Source: Reticulitermes lucifugus (taxonomy: Eukaryota > Arthropoda > Insecta > Blattodea > Rhinotermitidae). Taken from it: 45,826 nucleotides of DNA. How positions within the stretch are numbered: the first letter of the stretch is position 1; the number at the start of each line of letters is the position of its first letter. The position numbers and the translations under genes are program-made. The notes below the pieces were generated by a model, which ran no database searches, was not told where the DNA came from, and saw only the letters and a program-made list of their open reading frames with translations. The DNA lies in contig JAKCWW010000064.1 in the NCBI GenBank assembly GCA_026260175.1, positions 1 through 45,826 on the forward strand, written 5' to 3'. Of the stretch, positions 1 to 11,309 are shown one piece after another.

Positions 1-58
<58 letters not shown>
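1..58. repeat. (CA)n microsatellite
   Basis: Perfect CA dinucleotide run of 29 units starting at the first base, so it probably continues to the left of the window. Likely length-polymorphic. Confidence 0.97.
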
Positions 59-60
<2 letters not shown>

Positions 61-419
61 AAAACCACCAGAGTAAGACTGCATAACCATGGAGATGAGT
101 ATGACCATAGCAATGCACTAGGATATTTACAACATCCACATTATGGACTGACAGAGTACATGAGGAAAGTGACACGATTATCTTGTAAACCTACACGACT
201 CTCAGAAATATGTAAAGCTTTAACATTCTACAAAAAACTGGGATCTCACGACTAATTTTTAGGACTACTCATAACTGCCCTAGGATGGCCACATGTAACA
301 GCTGCAACGTGTCAAAGTGAAATACTGAGTGAAATAAAGGAGATCTGTTGTGCAGACTAAAATTTGAGTCTGCATTTCACTACAGCACAACAGAGATGAT
401 AAACTGAAATTGTAAACAC
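59..419. other. pum intron, nothing recognised
   Basis: AT-rich, CpG-poor sequence. On the minus strand it lies downstream of the pum exon at 1894-1977 and should be intron. I looked for the next conserved pum segment (the YYGV..PWGVYP region of PUM proteins) on the minus strand from 1 to 1893 and did not find it. Confidence 0.5.
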
Positions 420-550
420 CTACTGACACAAAGAACAAAGCAAATAAAAAATTCTGACAGGGGACTGAACCTGGGGCCTCCACACTGAGCCAGCAAGTTT
501 ACACCCCTCTCTATCTGGCTACACTAATTACCAAGGCACTCACACAGTAG
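420..550 (-). mobile_element. tRNA-derived SINE-like fragment
   Basis: Read on the minus strand, this has a tRNA-like layout: a box-A-like stretch around GTGTAGCCAGATAGAG, then a good box B, GGTTCAGTCCC, about 45 bases later. An AT-rich unrelated tail follows. It does not fold as a complete tRNA and is better explained as a SINE head with a short tail. No target-site duplication was recognised. It lies in a pum intron, antisense to the plus strand and therefore in the sense direction of pum. Confidence 0.42.
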
Positions 551-1350
551 CCATACTGAAGGGGAAAACTTTAAAGCACATTCTGGAAACACAGGCCCAC
601 TGGACAAAAGGAAGACACACGTGATCATCTCTCCTTATCAGTGAACACTATTAAATCATCAAAATATCAGAAATGTAGTGCCTCATAAATTATTTTACTC
701 CCATAATAAAATATGACTAAAAATTATGCATGAATACAAAACAAAATAAACATTAAGTCACAATCCCACATGACAAACAATAACAATGACTTTTGCAGTG
801 AATAATACACTAGCCTCCCTTTCACACCCCTCTTTTCCCTAGCTTGTTCAGATGTAGAGGTAGCTGGTAACCTAATGGTACAGAACAGGTAATCACCATC
901 ACTGCTTAATGTATCACCATTACCCACAAGCAACACTTATTTGAGAAAGTAAGACATCAGGTTTGGTAGACTATACTAGAAATAACTCTTAGAATTTGGA
1001 GAGGCTCTGTATCTTCAATCTCGTCTTTCCAGTCAGTAGGATGACCAAACAAAGCAATTCGAATTACAGAATTTATATGCAAATATATTTTCACAATTTC
1101 ATTACTCTTGGATCATACTGTGATCATTTATCGCAGAGGTGTCCACACCAAAAGACAAATGAAATGGTTTTCATGTAGGTTACTGTCAAAATAAAACTGC
1201 CAACATAAGAACAGTTTCACAATTACCAAACTGCTCTGTTTAACAGCAAGTGTGCAACTTTTGAGTAGATTAGAAGATGGTCCACTATCACCAAACTAAC
1301 CTTCTGGATTACTTTCAACTAAAGAGGATTGTGTAAGAATTTATTACACC
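551..1350. other. pum intron, nothing recognised
   Basis: AT-rich single-copy-looking sequence. Its short open frames on both strands (up to 70 codons) have no recognisable similarity and no convincing splice borders. Confidence 0.5.
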
Positions 1351-1460
1351 GGGGGTGCATAAATTTTCCAAAAACCTAGGAGCCACATCAACATTCTAGG
1401 TGTCGCTGAACAAAATTTAGCCGCCATGGTGACCTGGTGCCTGAGATTTGTGAATGTCTG
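1351..1460 (+). repeat. Dispersed repeat, copy 1 (pair with 35105-35272)
   Basis: It shares an ordered series of blocks with 35105-35272 in the same orientation: GGTGCAnAnATTTTCCA, then CTAGnAGCCA, then ATTCTAGnTGTC, then CCnnGGnGACCTGG and GGGATTTGTG-like ends. Copy 1 lacks about 50 bases present in the middle of copy 2. No coding capacity or terminal repeats were recognised, so it is an unclassified interspersed repeat. The insertion is inside the pum intron. Confidence 0.6.
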
Positions 1461-1893
1461 ATTTATATGTAGTTTAAAATTTATAAACTGGAATGCATGT
1501 TATGCAAGAGCAACCAGTTGAAATGCTGACTGGATTAATGGTGTACAATATGCAGGCTAGTGACATAAACAAGCAGAGACTTCAAATATATTTGCTGGAA
1601 TGTTAGCAATATTACACTACAATAAACCTATGCTAAACATATTTATACAGTATATGTAAATCTTACATTAATACACTTTAGTTTCATTTCTGTTTACTGT
1701 ATAAACAACAGAAGTGAAAAGATGTCAACAATATTCCTTGTTAAGACAGCCTGTGTTTCAAACTACTGAATATAGTGTACATACACCTTAGAAAATGCAT
1801 GTACCACTATGTTAAAAATTTAATTTGCATGACAGGAAACTTCACTAGCTCCAATTCTGACAAGCACCCCAATCGGTCATTGTGGCTGCTCAC
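1461..1893. other. pum intron downstream of exon 1894-1977
   Basis: AT-rich intron sequence that starts, on the minus strand, with the donor GTGAGC at 1893-1888. No further exon is visible. Confidence 0.6.
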
Positions 1894-1977
1894 CTGTAAT
1901 GAGTGCACCGACGTATGGTTCTTGGGCATTGATAACGTAGGGGGCGCTTGTGAAAGCAGCGGCAGGCGCTGTGAGAC
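1894..1977 (-). CDS. pum: pumilio internal exon (N-terminal conserved YVINAQEPYVG segment)
   Basis: This 84-base exon of the PUF-family RNA-binding translational repressor Pumilio lies outside the C-terminal PUM repeats, in the N-terminal low-complexity repression region. On the minus strand the acceptor is ...CTGTCCGGCAG before 1977 and the donor is CATTACAG|GTGAGC after 1894. The exon starts with GT, completing the Gly codon left by the previous exon (4193-4298). It then reads LTAPAAAFTSA followed by PYVINAQEPYVGALIT and leaves one G at its end (phase 1-1). Known family: vertebrate PUM1 has LAPAAFVPNPYIISA and then DPYTAG at the same place, right after a Gln-rich stretch, which matches both order and spacing. 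An in-frame alternative acceptor 36 bases upstream (before 2013) would add 12 residues. The exon is GC-richer than its flanks. The gene continues off the left edge. Confidence 0.93.
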
Positions 1978-4192
1978 CTGCCGGACAGAAACATTGCCAG
2001 TTCACTTCTGCTACTGCGAGGAGTCGGGAAACTAGCCTTCTGACCACTTTCCCTATCCCAATGAGTTACTAATCCTTCGACCAAACAACAGTCATTATGA
2101 CAACATACTAAACCAATATTATGAAGTGAGGAACATATGAAAGCAAGAAAATATACCAAGAAACAGACCATACGTAGGTATTTTATCAGGGGGATAGAGC
2201 CAGTTATCTAACAATTTTGGAGATTTACATTAAAATACATAAAACTAAATAGAATATGAGATATCAGAAGCCCAGTAAAATGATATTGTCATGCCTCAGG
2301 AATAAACATACACAGCTGTGGGGAAAGAATTTTAAAGAACACCTTTCTTTGACGACAAAATTTGTAGGGAAAAAATACAATGGCCAGCTGCAACCATCAA
2401 TGTATTCCTGTAGCTAATTTAAAGTTTTTATACTGTATTAAATAATAAATGTAATTCTGTCAGAGGATTAAACTGTTAAGTTATCAGCTGAAAAAAAACA
2501 TGACAAAAGAGACACACTTATTAAAGTAATAGCTCCAAGGCACACAAGCTCATAATTACCAAAAAAATATTTGACACAATAAACCAATGAAAGCAGTTTC
2601 ATAATCTGTACAGTGATAGATCTAAAGTTCTTACATATTTGTATAATAATTCAGCAGATTAGTCACACAAAACATGAGTAATATACTGTTTATTCACCAA
2701 TCCTTTGTAAGTACCACACAAACCAGTGCCCAATTACAACAGGAACTTAGAAAATGTCTATTTCACAACTACCAGTACCCAGACTTCCGTATAATAATTG
2801 ACATATTTATAAATTATTTATTGTTCTGCATGCTGACATAGTCCATCAGACTCCTTCAGACTCCTTTATAAAAAGTGCCAATCATCATCTTCAATGCCAG
2901 TATGCTTCCGGCTTAAAAACACAAATACTGACACACCCATACTTACGCGATAGTTGGGTACCTGACAGTCTGGTGCAAGTCAAATTGAGTATGTGGCCAA
3001 CCATATATATATGCACACACATGCACATACTGTACATAATATACACAATCATATATATACATACACATATTGGACTGTCGTTAGTTGTCATAAGCATACA
3101 CAATAAACATTCAGCAAGAAAAAAATGCACTTTTAAATGCATTCTGATATTAGATAACTTAAAATTGTGTAAGTAGGGGTGTGTCTGTAATTAGTTTTTA
3201 ACACTTAACATCTTAGTCAATAAAAGCAATGGCAATAAACATATAATTCCCTTCTAGTTTGCTCCAACCATATACAAAGGTCTATTCCCTTCCATAATTT
3301 GATTGGCATAAAAAGTTGGCAATATTACGTGGCCACCTTACACAATACAGCAGACGAAAGAAAATGCACAAAATTTGTGACTGGCCATCTTAAAAATGAG
3401 TCATGAGGCACTTACGTAATCTTCTGGTCTGTATTAGAGCTGAGGAAACTATCTTTAATTCTTTAATACTATCACGACTGATATATGAGCCACTTTGCAT
3501 TGCTATTTGCAATTAACCCTTGCAGTACCGACAAAAAATACATCAGCAGCATTATGAAATAAATGTTTTATTCCTCCACGATTCAAACATAAGACATATA
3601 TAGACTGAAGGCTGGAACTGAATGGTAGATTGCAAACCTCAAATCTAATTACAAGTCACTGTTAGTGAGGTAACAGACAGCTCACTACATGCAAATTTTA
3701 TTTTACATCAGATCTACTTATTTATCTACCACTTCAATTGTTTCAAAATTTGGCTCAAAAATGTGAACTGAGAGCAGATGGAATAAGAATAAGTTACGAG
3801 GCAGACTTCGTGTTCAAGAGTACTAAATTTGTTCCACATCCACTTGTTATATCTCACCACAGTCTGATAGGCAAATTGTACAGATAAGTCTGTACAAAAC
3901 TTCAGTTGGAAACCTGGTGACAGAGAATGTACAACATCCACTGTGGAGTTACTTGGAGCTGAGTTTTAGAAGCCCTAACAAATAGAACCTTGAGCCTGAG
4001 AACAGGAAAAATTCACCACGTTGAACTTTCCACCTGTTCCCAGTGAGGAAGAAAGTTACCGCATGGCTAAATTTTGAGACCCGTAGTTAAGTACAGAAAG
4101 AGAGAGGGACAGAGACATGGATTTCCAGGTTACATCAGTATACACACACACACAATATACAGGGTGCTATTGGGGCAAGTCAGTTAACTCAC
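1978..4192 (-). other. pum: pum intron between the two exons
   Basis: A 2215-base intron. Its minus-strand donor is CTGG|GTGAGT at 4192-4187 and its acceptor is CTGTCCGGCAG at 1988-1978. The sequence is AT-rich and CpG-poor. It contains an alternating CA/TA low-complexity block at about 2998-3075 and a short (CA)n at 4142-4154. Open frames of up to 93 codons inside it look like chance. Confidence 0.8.
2998..3075. repeat. TA/CA low-complexity block
   Basis: Mixed TATATA, CACACA and TACATA runs with no constant unit. It accounts for the antisense pair of open frames that cover it. Confidence 0.75.
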
Positions 4193-4298
4193 CCAGTTGT
4201 TGCTGCGGCTGAGTAGCCAGGTACTGCTGCTGCTGCTGCAGCAGCTGGATTTGCTGTGGGGTTGGCTGCTGCTGTTGCTGCTGATTCCGGAACAATTG
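4193..4298 (-). CDS. pum: pumilio internal exon (Gln-rich)
   Basis: A 106-base exon on the minus strand. The acceptor is a strong pyrimidine tract ending TTTTTGTTGCAG before 4298 and the donor is CTGG|GTGAGT after 4193. Frame 0 reads QLFRN, six Q, PTPQQIQLL, five Q, YLATQPQQQL, then one G that joins the GT of the next exon as Gly. All three frames are open. The Gln frame is chosen for two reasons: CAA/CAG interruptions are synonymous only there, and only there does the phase join give LGLTAPAAAF, which continues into the conserved pum segment. PUM1 has QQLFQRP...QQQQYALAAAHQPHIG at this position. This lies in the N-terminal repression region and is predicted to be disordered. The CAG/CAA tract may vary in length between individuals. 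No further upstream pum exon was recognised up to 45826. Confidence 0.93.
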
Positions 4299-7200
4299 CT
4301 GCAACAAAAAGGACAACCATCTGACATCATTGTTTGGAGACTTATATACCTATTTTAAAAGTGGGATTTAATTTCTTGAACCCACTCAATCACTGGTAGC
4401 AGAACTCCCAACATACACAATCATACGCCCTTTCCAGCCTCACAAAGTTGTGGAACTCTTGGGTCCTTACTCTGGAGATATCTTTAGATTACAAGATGTT
4501 CAACAGTCTCTGTATTTCAGCTTTCTTTGACAAATATTATCCTTCCCCAAGATCTACGGAACATCTGAGCAACAATACAAGAAGTCATGTTCTACCTGTG
4601 TTAATTCTATCAGCTTTCAACACAGTAGTCTTACCATATACTTCTAAGAAAACAAGAATGAAGCACTTCAGAGTCGTGAGGATGAATACTTACTCCTGGA
4701 ACAAAAATGGCAGTACAACAACTTGCACTGCTCATGACAACTGAGAAAGCATGTCAACATCCACACTAGCACCTAATGTAGGGAGAACTCAATCGGCATA
4801 TTAATTATGCTGGCTGAAATTACATAATTGGCATGAATTCCCATGTACTAACATGGGCAAATCCATGGTGATGGCAGCGCTCCTGTTAAGAGAGTGCAGA
4901 CTTATGTTTTCACCTCACACTGGCATTATGTAACAGTACAAGTTGGTGAAGGAACAAAGCCGGGGCAGCGACCTGTTCCTGGCTGTAAACAAGGACAGTG
5001 ATGACTAGTGGAAATAATTAAGTACCACTACCAGTTCACGGCAACAGTTCCGACAATGTCCACAACAAATTTGTCAAACTGAGGAACTAGGCTTCAGTGA
5101 GCAAAAAGTCAGTTGAATTTCAAGACCAAGGTCTAATGAATTTTCTCCATTCCATTTCAAAAATCTTTAAGTGAAGAGTTACAGCTTGGTCATATTCATT
5201 TCATACTATTCACAGTGCAGCTTCCTTAATTCAGATAATTCACTCAAGCTGGCCCCCCACTTTGTCAGTGTTCCAGTACTAGTGTGTATCTGGCACATGG
5301 CCAGAGATACATGTGGCAAACCTCCTCATTAAGCACTACAAAAATACTGCCTCTAATATTTAGAAACCCACTGATGAAGACGAACTTTGTTTCCACACAT
5401 ACTTTCTACTGTGATGAATACCACACAGCTCTCTGCATGCTTTCCTCTGATTTTGAATCACAGATAACAAGTTACATGCACAATGTTAAGGCAGCCAGTT
5501 GTACAAGATGAAGCTATAACTGGAGTCATTAGATGCCGTATCTCACCTTGAAGACCTGGGTTCATTCCAAGGTTAATATCCTCCAACATGTTCACAATTT
5601 AAGCCACAATGACATGCATTAGACATGATGATTAAATTTGTGAAGAAGATGACCCCTCATTTTTGCGCATCACTGAAAACTTGAAATGTGCTACACTTTG
5701 CCCACAGGTGTATTTATGGGTATCATACCATTTCTAGAATAAAAACCTATTATTTCACTACACAGTATAACCCCATTTGGCTTTTCAATGAAGACAAAGC
5801 ATGTTTTCTGTGAGGAAGAGATGGAATATTAAATATTACGTTGCTACTTCATGCTTCCAATAGTTAGGGGAAAAATGTACCCCCCCCCAAAACAGCGCTA
5901 TACTATGTGCTGACTATAAAAATTACACATCTAACATAGTTCTGATTAGAACGATGTAAATACATAACATATATAAAGAACTTCGGCTACAGGTAATAAT
6001 CCCAATGGAATTACGCGTCCTAAATTAACCCACTCATTGATTTATTACACCTGTAATAATGAGCATTACTGGTTGGAAATGGGGACAGATAAGAACATAT
6101 CACACACATAAATCACATGTAAATATGGTACCAACCGAGGTATTGACTAAGTGACAGTTATTTCCATGGTCTAAAAATTTTCCAAAGCCTACTCGCGAAC
6201 AAACACATTCCCACCCACACTCCTTGTTTTACTGCTCTCGAGCAAGTGCGAGTATCGCGAAAATAAATGACACGACTTTATTTATGGTCTTAAATGAATC
6301 TGTACCAGTACTTTCACACTTCTTGACTGATCTGGATGAAATTCGGTATGGAACGATACCCTAACTTGTTATGTTACTACTACTACTACTACTACTAACT
6401 TGACACGGAGACGACTGAAGTCCTATTTGTTACAGATTCACTATTTTGAGACCACACACTAAAACCTGGAAGAACTTCAAAGGCGAACAACAAAAGCGAA
6501 CGGAAAACCACGCACTGTTTAATTAAGAAGTTTAAAAACTCAGTCAATACTTTTTGTATTTTATTCTATACTGTTTTATATGTTGTCAACATTTTTACCT
6601 GCAATGCATTCTTCGTATGTACATGGATGGACCCGCCCATATTTTTTTTTTACCTTAAACGGTACTCTTGTATATGAGAAATATGCTCCCAATCGCCTGT
6701 TATGCATTACCGATTACGGTCTGACGATGATAGGCAAACAACAACATGCGCCCATATGCTGTGACAAGATACGTAAGTTGTTTGACGGAAGACAATATAC
6801 ATTACCGTGGCCACACACTCGTACAACGATATGCCACAGGCAACACTGATAAGTGAGACAGACATCTTCCGATAAACATTTAACAAACAACAAAGTTGCA
6901 GACTGAGTAGTAAGGATTTATGTTAAGGAGTTTGGTTGAAAAGAGACCCCACGTAACAAAATGCAACTCTGCCATTTCCAGGATTAGACCGACGTGGATT
7001 CTGTTACAGAAGACGTAAGTTCTTCAGGATAACACGGCTTCTTTCTCAGTTTCCTGAAAAGTTTTCGCAAACTTGTAAGACGTCACGAAACTGCTCACAG
7101 CCATGCACAACATTTGCTGTTCCTTGAGGGGTTCTCATCCTTCTGTCTTTTCTTTTTTATCATCACTTCGTTACGGTTCGTTTGTGGTGGCGTTACAGAG

Positions 7201-7404
7201 CCCCCTCCCTCCGTAAGTACAAACACCGTCAACTGTTGTACGGTATTCCAGCAACCATGAAAGTTTAGGGCATTAGATATGACGAGGTGTGAACTGTAAG
7301 GAGCATCAGAAAAAGATATACTGCCACTACACTGCCATGTTAAATTACTTCGTACTTCCCCCAACTGATGAACTTCAGTTTCGACTTCATGCTAAGTTGC
7401 TGCA
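4299..7404. other. Upstream pum intron or 5' flank; no exon recognised
   Basis: It begins with the acceptor tract of the Gln-rich exon. Around 5900-6200 the base composition changes: CpG is rare to the left and common to the right. I looked on the minus strand for conserved N-terminal pum segments and saw none. Contents are a C9 run near 5881 and a (TAC)n tract at 6375. Open frames up to 98 codons have no recognisable similarity. Confidence 0.5.
6375..6397 (+). repeat. (TAC)n microsatellite
   Basis: About 7.7 perfect TAC units. Confidence 0.95.
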
Positions 7405-7458
7405 ATATTTTGGAAAAGATTACAGCTTCTCAAGAAGGACTCTGCTCCAAGGAGTTTA
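7405..7458 (+). mobile_element. LINE family 1, 3' tail fragment
   Basis: The stretch TTACAGCTTCTCAAGAAGGA followed by CTCTGCTCCAAGGAGTT matches the tail just after the reverse-transcriptase ORF in the copy at 24157-24618 (CTTAGCTTCTCAGGAAGGAC, then TCTTCTCCAAGGAGTT). Only the 3' non-coding tail is present. Confidence 0.5.
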
Positions 7459-7865
7459 GTTGCTGGGGTCAATGGGAAGAGTAAATAGGTAGCAGTCGAT
7501 TGTTGCTTGTTAGAAGCCCGACCTGAGACTCAGAGGCCCTGTCAGAAGATGGTACACAAGCGTTTCCCGAATCTCCGTTTCATGCTGCGAAGCCCTTGCG
7601 GTTTTGGAAGAGGATAGGGGTGGGGGAGTAAGGAGAGGGATCCCCAGATCAATAAACGCATATATTAAATTAAATGTGGCGCAACACGTTTGTTAATTCA
7701 AAATTAAAGGCGGGTCTAGACACAATAAATCACAAATTAGCAGCGACAGTGCCAATTCAATGTACTGCACCACCACAACTTTACTTCCATTAAGGACATC
7801 TCCTTCAACAATTCTGTAAATTTACAATTGGTTATCACAGAATGTAGTAACGCATTTGAAGTTGG

Positions 7866-8125
7866 AGCCGTGATAGGATCAGTCGGTATATGATTATGAC
7901 TATGGCCTGGGGGACCTAGGAATTGGTGTTCAAGTCTCGGCTGCGGCAACACACCTTTTCTCTTCTTCAAAGCGTTCGGACAGATCGCGATGCCTACGCA
8001 GCCTACTATTCAATGGGGAACAGGGGCTCCTTCCCGGAGGGAGAGAGGCATAGCGGCTGAGGTGTGAAGCTGACCACTTACGTGCACCCAGTCCGGAGCT
8101 ACCCAGCCACTCCTCCATATGCCTT
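7866..8125 (+). mobile_element. tRNA-derived SINE-like element, copy 1
   Basis: The head has a box-B-like GGTGTTCAAGTCTC at about 7924 after a degenerate box A. The body, at about 8020-8090, has CTCCTTCCCGGAGGGAGAGA, then GGCATAGCGGCTGA and AGCTGACCACTTACGTG. The body is shared with 11310-11420 (CTCTTACTCGGAGGA, AGCGGCCGAAGCGTAGAG, CTGACCACTCACATGTAC). No tail repeat or target-site duplication was recognised. Confidence 0.42.
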
Positions 8126-8348
8126 CATAGCGCGGTGCTGAACTACGCACAGGGACAGTCTGAGAACCAGTGGTGTACTCTGAACACTACCATGGTTCGG
8201 CTGAGGAACACGACGGAGACCTTTAGGCCACAGGAGGGAAATCTAGACATGCCTAGTCCTATTAACACTATATCATCCCCTGTAAAGGAACGTTAGAACT
8301 ATAACAGGTCAGCCAATCAAATCTTTGCATGTGGAGAACTATCAAAAA

Positions 8349-8804
8349 CAAGACAGGCAATGTACGCAAGAACGTAACACTGAGGCGCGTTCGCAGCCTT
8401 AGTTAAAAAGCACGCAACGCGCATGCGCCGTATTATGTCACCTGTGGCATGTCTGGCTCTACCATATTTTTCCACATTATCTGACACACGGCACAGATTT
8501 CGGAAAAAGTCACTGAATATAAAATGTGTGTTCTCATACTCTCTACAACTTTTGTCTGAAACATTTCTCATTCTAAGAACTGAGCGACATATTATCGTAA
8601 GTGTATATAGGTCTACATGCAATGTACCCGTCATTCTTGCCGGATTTTAATAAAACTTGAACTTTCTCGACAGATTTTCGACCAATACTCATAAAATTTC
8701 ATGAAAATCCGATCAGTGGGAGCCGTGTTCCACGCGGACGGACAGACAGACGGACATGGCGAAGCTAACAGTCGCTTTCCGCAATTTTACGAACGCGCCT
8801 AAAA
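8349..8804 (-). mobile_element. Helentron/HINE-like non-autonomous element, copy A
   Basis: A non-coding member of a family of about 500 bp. On the minus strand it starts TTTTAGGCGCGTTCGTAAAA (5' inverted repeat), then has a (GTCY)5 block (GTCCGTCTGTCTGTCCGTCC), then the common body. Its 3' inverted repeat is GCGAACGCGCCTCA, followed by a degenerate hairpin and the end GCCTGTCTTG. It lacks about 60 bases found in copies D-F near the 3' inverted repeat. Flanking bases are A on both sides on the plus strand, so T|T in element orientation. It encodes no protein; overlapping open frames on both strands are repeat translations. Confidence 0.75.
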
Positions 8805-9401
8805 ACTGACGCGACTCGCAGGTACTTCTTCGTAACAACACATTTTAATACAGCTCCGTAACAAGACAGTGAAGTGGCTTTGTATGTATACATGTAGGAA
8901 TCGCTCCTACTGAAAAATCCCCCGGCCAGTAGTCAAGATAACCTGCCAGAACATGTCACCCGTCTGCACCAACGAACACCACACGCAAGGTGGCTGGCCT
9001 ATTCACACGCAGCGCAGGCGTATCCCTGTATGGAATGTCGAGGACGAGCGCCGTGGTGCAATAACAATGAACAAAAGATACTTGTAATGAAAGCTGGTAC
9101 TATACATCCATTGCGTCACCACTTCAAGGCCATCGTTAAGTTAAATGTGAAACAGAACATGCTACAGAACACGAATTAGACTTCATGATAACAGCGAGAT
9201 ACGTATTAAAAAGGACAGCAGCCGTCACGAAACCCAGGCTACAAACACAATACGCGGGGTAATTTCCTCCATTGCACACAGGCACATTCTATTTTGAGGA
9301 CCCTGTTAAACAATATGGAATTTTCGATTTGGAAATGGCAGGGCTGGTTGGATTTTCGAATCGCCATATAAATCTACGGCTCATTTCAGGATCTGCAAGT
9401 T
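8805..9401. other. Spacer between elements A and B, nothing recognised
   Basis: CpG-rich compared with the left end of the window. No long frame and no repeat recognised. Confidence 0.4.
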
Positions 9402-9852
9402 CTTAAGCGAGTTCGTAACATTGCGAAAAGCGACTGTTAGTTTAGTCATGTCAGTCTGCCCGTCCGTCTTCCTACATCGAACAACTCAGCTCCCACTGGA
9501 CGATTTTCATGCAATTTGATATTTGAGGTTTTTTTTTTCGAAAATCTGTCGAGAAAATTCAACTTTAATTAAAATCTGACAAGAATAATGCGTACTTCAC
9601 ATGAAGACGTGTGCACATTTATGATAATATCTCGCCGAATTCTTCTTAGAATGAGAAATGTTTTCAACAAAAGTTGTAGAGACAAAACAGACATTTTATG
9701 TTCAATAACTTTTTTCCCGAAAATCGTGCCGTGTATGAGAAAACGTGGAAAGATATGTTACAGCCAGACAGGCCACAGATGACAACACAATACGCGCAGA
9801 AAAGACGCGCTTTGCATGCCGGATAACTAAGGCAAGAAGAATACAGACACAC
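9402..9852 (+). mobile_element. Helentron/HINE-like element, copy B (3' end lost)
   Basis: Plus-strand member of the family. It has a degraded 5' inverted repeat (AAGCGAGTTCGTAACATTGCG), a (GTCY)-like block at 9448-9472, and the conserved body with ACAACTCAGCTCCCACTGGACG, TTCTTAGAATGAGAAATG and CCCGAAAATCGTGCC. Similarity stops near CAGACACACA, before the 3' inverted repeat and hairpin. The copy is therefore 3'-truncated or replaced there. Confidence 0.72.
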
Positions 9853-9885
9853 ATAATATTTCGTAATTCATATCTCCGCTCTTCT

Positions 9886-9965
9886 GGGACGTTACGCAGT
9901 GCAGATTGGTAGTTACCGACGTTTCAGAACAACCTATCGGTCCCCTTTAAGATGGGGACCGGTAA
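9886..9965 (+). repeat. Dispersed repeat with CGTTTC core, copy 1
   Basis: The block GGTAGTTACCGACGTTTCAG, followed by AACAACCTATCGGTCCC, is shared with 32578-32715. There GACAACCTATAGGTCCC and an inverted ACCCGAAACGTCGGTAAC flank a short spacer. The upstream GGGACGTTACGCAG also corresponds, as reverse complement, to the copy-2 end. The arrangement of inverted CGTTTCGG motifs recalls termini of retroelements, but I cannot assign the class. Confidence 0.5.
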
Positions 9966-11026
9966 TTACAGTGCACTGGTCAGTGCTGGGAATATATGTT
10001 CATCCACCCGACAACTAAAGCCTATGTAAGCGTGCTCGTTAAGGAAAATGCTGAAACATGAATCACGCCACTCGTGTTTTTGCAGCACGAACGACGACGA
10101 AACCTATGCCCCAGCCCAGTTACATGCATGGCAACTGCCACGTTTCTTTTAAGATCCACAGTTTTAAATACATAAAGTGACTGGCGATAGTGCTGCTTAT
10201 ACAGTTGCTGTCTCTGCTAGACCGTACTAAATGTCAGGTACAACCGCGCGGACTTCAGACCTAAATTCATGATGACTCCAATAGTGACCAGATTACTTGC
10301 CAGCTGTAGCGGCTGCGGTTGGGTGGGATGAAGAGGCAACACTGCGCACGCACCACCAACCCCTTCTATTCGTTTCAAACACGTCCATAGCGAGTGCATC
10401 TATAAATGCACTCCATACACATTAAAGAGGTGTAACGTCGTTCCGAGGTCAGACCACGCCGTGCCGACTGCGGCAATGTATGTTGGGTGGCTCAGCTAGC
10501 ACGTTATCTGGTCCCTACAACAAGACGTAACATAAAAATGCAGCAAGATCAGTTCTTCAGAGCTTGGGTGGGTGTACAAGATGTAGCAATTCAGCCAAAA
10601 AAGCAATCAGTTCATGGACTCTCTTTATAATCCTTACAATGGAGATCACACGTCAGCAGTTTTGGTCGTCTGAATGGAAAGCAGACATTAATTGTAAGGC
10701 CTGCGATACTTTACACCTGTCGATTCTGCGGACAAGAAGGACAAAGTAAATTCGATGCACAACGTGCACTGTGCAGCGAAGTGGAGAGGAATTTAGAGAA
10801 ATAACTGCGGTTGGGGGAAAAATAATAGCAATTTTATTTTACACCCAAAACTTTGAGAGTAATTTCAGCACAGACCACATTAAAGAATACCTTTTAAGTA
10901 CGCTGTAAATGAAGACTATTTCCTAAAATGTGACGCCGTGTAGTCTGTTTACTAGATGAAGTCATCATGTAACGAAACAAACGGCCTTGCGACACGGTAC
11001 ACAATCTTTGAGAAGCAAATTGCCCA
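9966..11026. other. No feature recognised
   Basis: No exon-like segment, repeat or RNA gene was recognised. The longest frames (about 60 codons) look like chance. Confidence 0.4.
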
Positions 11027-11200
11027 TCAGCTAGGCAGAAAATTCTTCGCATTTTACAAAACCTGGAAGTTCATTACCGTGTTCACAAGAGCCCACATCA
11101 CTATTCTGAACAAGCTAAAACCGGCCCACTCTCTCACTCTAATTCTTTATAAAACAATTTTAATGTTTACGTCTTCCAAACGGCACTTCCCCTCAAATGT
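11027..11200 (-). mobile_element. LINE family 1, 3' fragment
   Basis: Minus strand: TTTGGAAGACGTAAACATTA, then TGTGGGCTCTTGTGAACACG, GTAATGAACTTCCAGGTTTT and GTAAAATGCGAAGAATTTTC follow the order of the family-1 tail (GGAAGACCTAGGCGTAG..., GGGCGATTGTGAATGCGGTAATGAAC, GGTTCCATGAAATGCGGG). It is highly decayed. The 102-codon plus-strand frame over it is the antisense translation of this LINE. Confidence 0.55.
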
Positions 11201-11309
11201 CCCATGCATGCTGTATGCCCTGCCGAGACAATTTCTGACTTACCACCTTAACAATATTTGGTGAAGAAGGGGCTTAACATAGACGAAAAGTACAATGCAA
11301 AAAATCCGA

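Noticed and set aside
4193..4298. Ala-rich or Ser-rich reading of the CAG-repeat exon
   Set aside because: Those frames are open, but only the Gln frame keeps CAA/CAG changes synonymous and joins in phase to the conserved next exon.
8317..8650. Antisense pair of open frames (105 and 75 codons)
   Set aside because: Both are translations of element A, whose other copies have different frames and stops.
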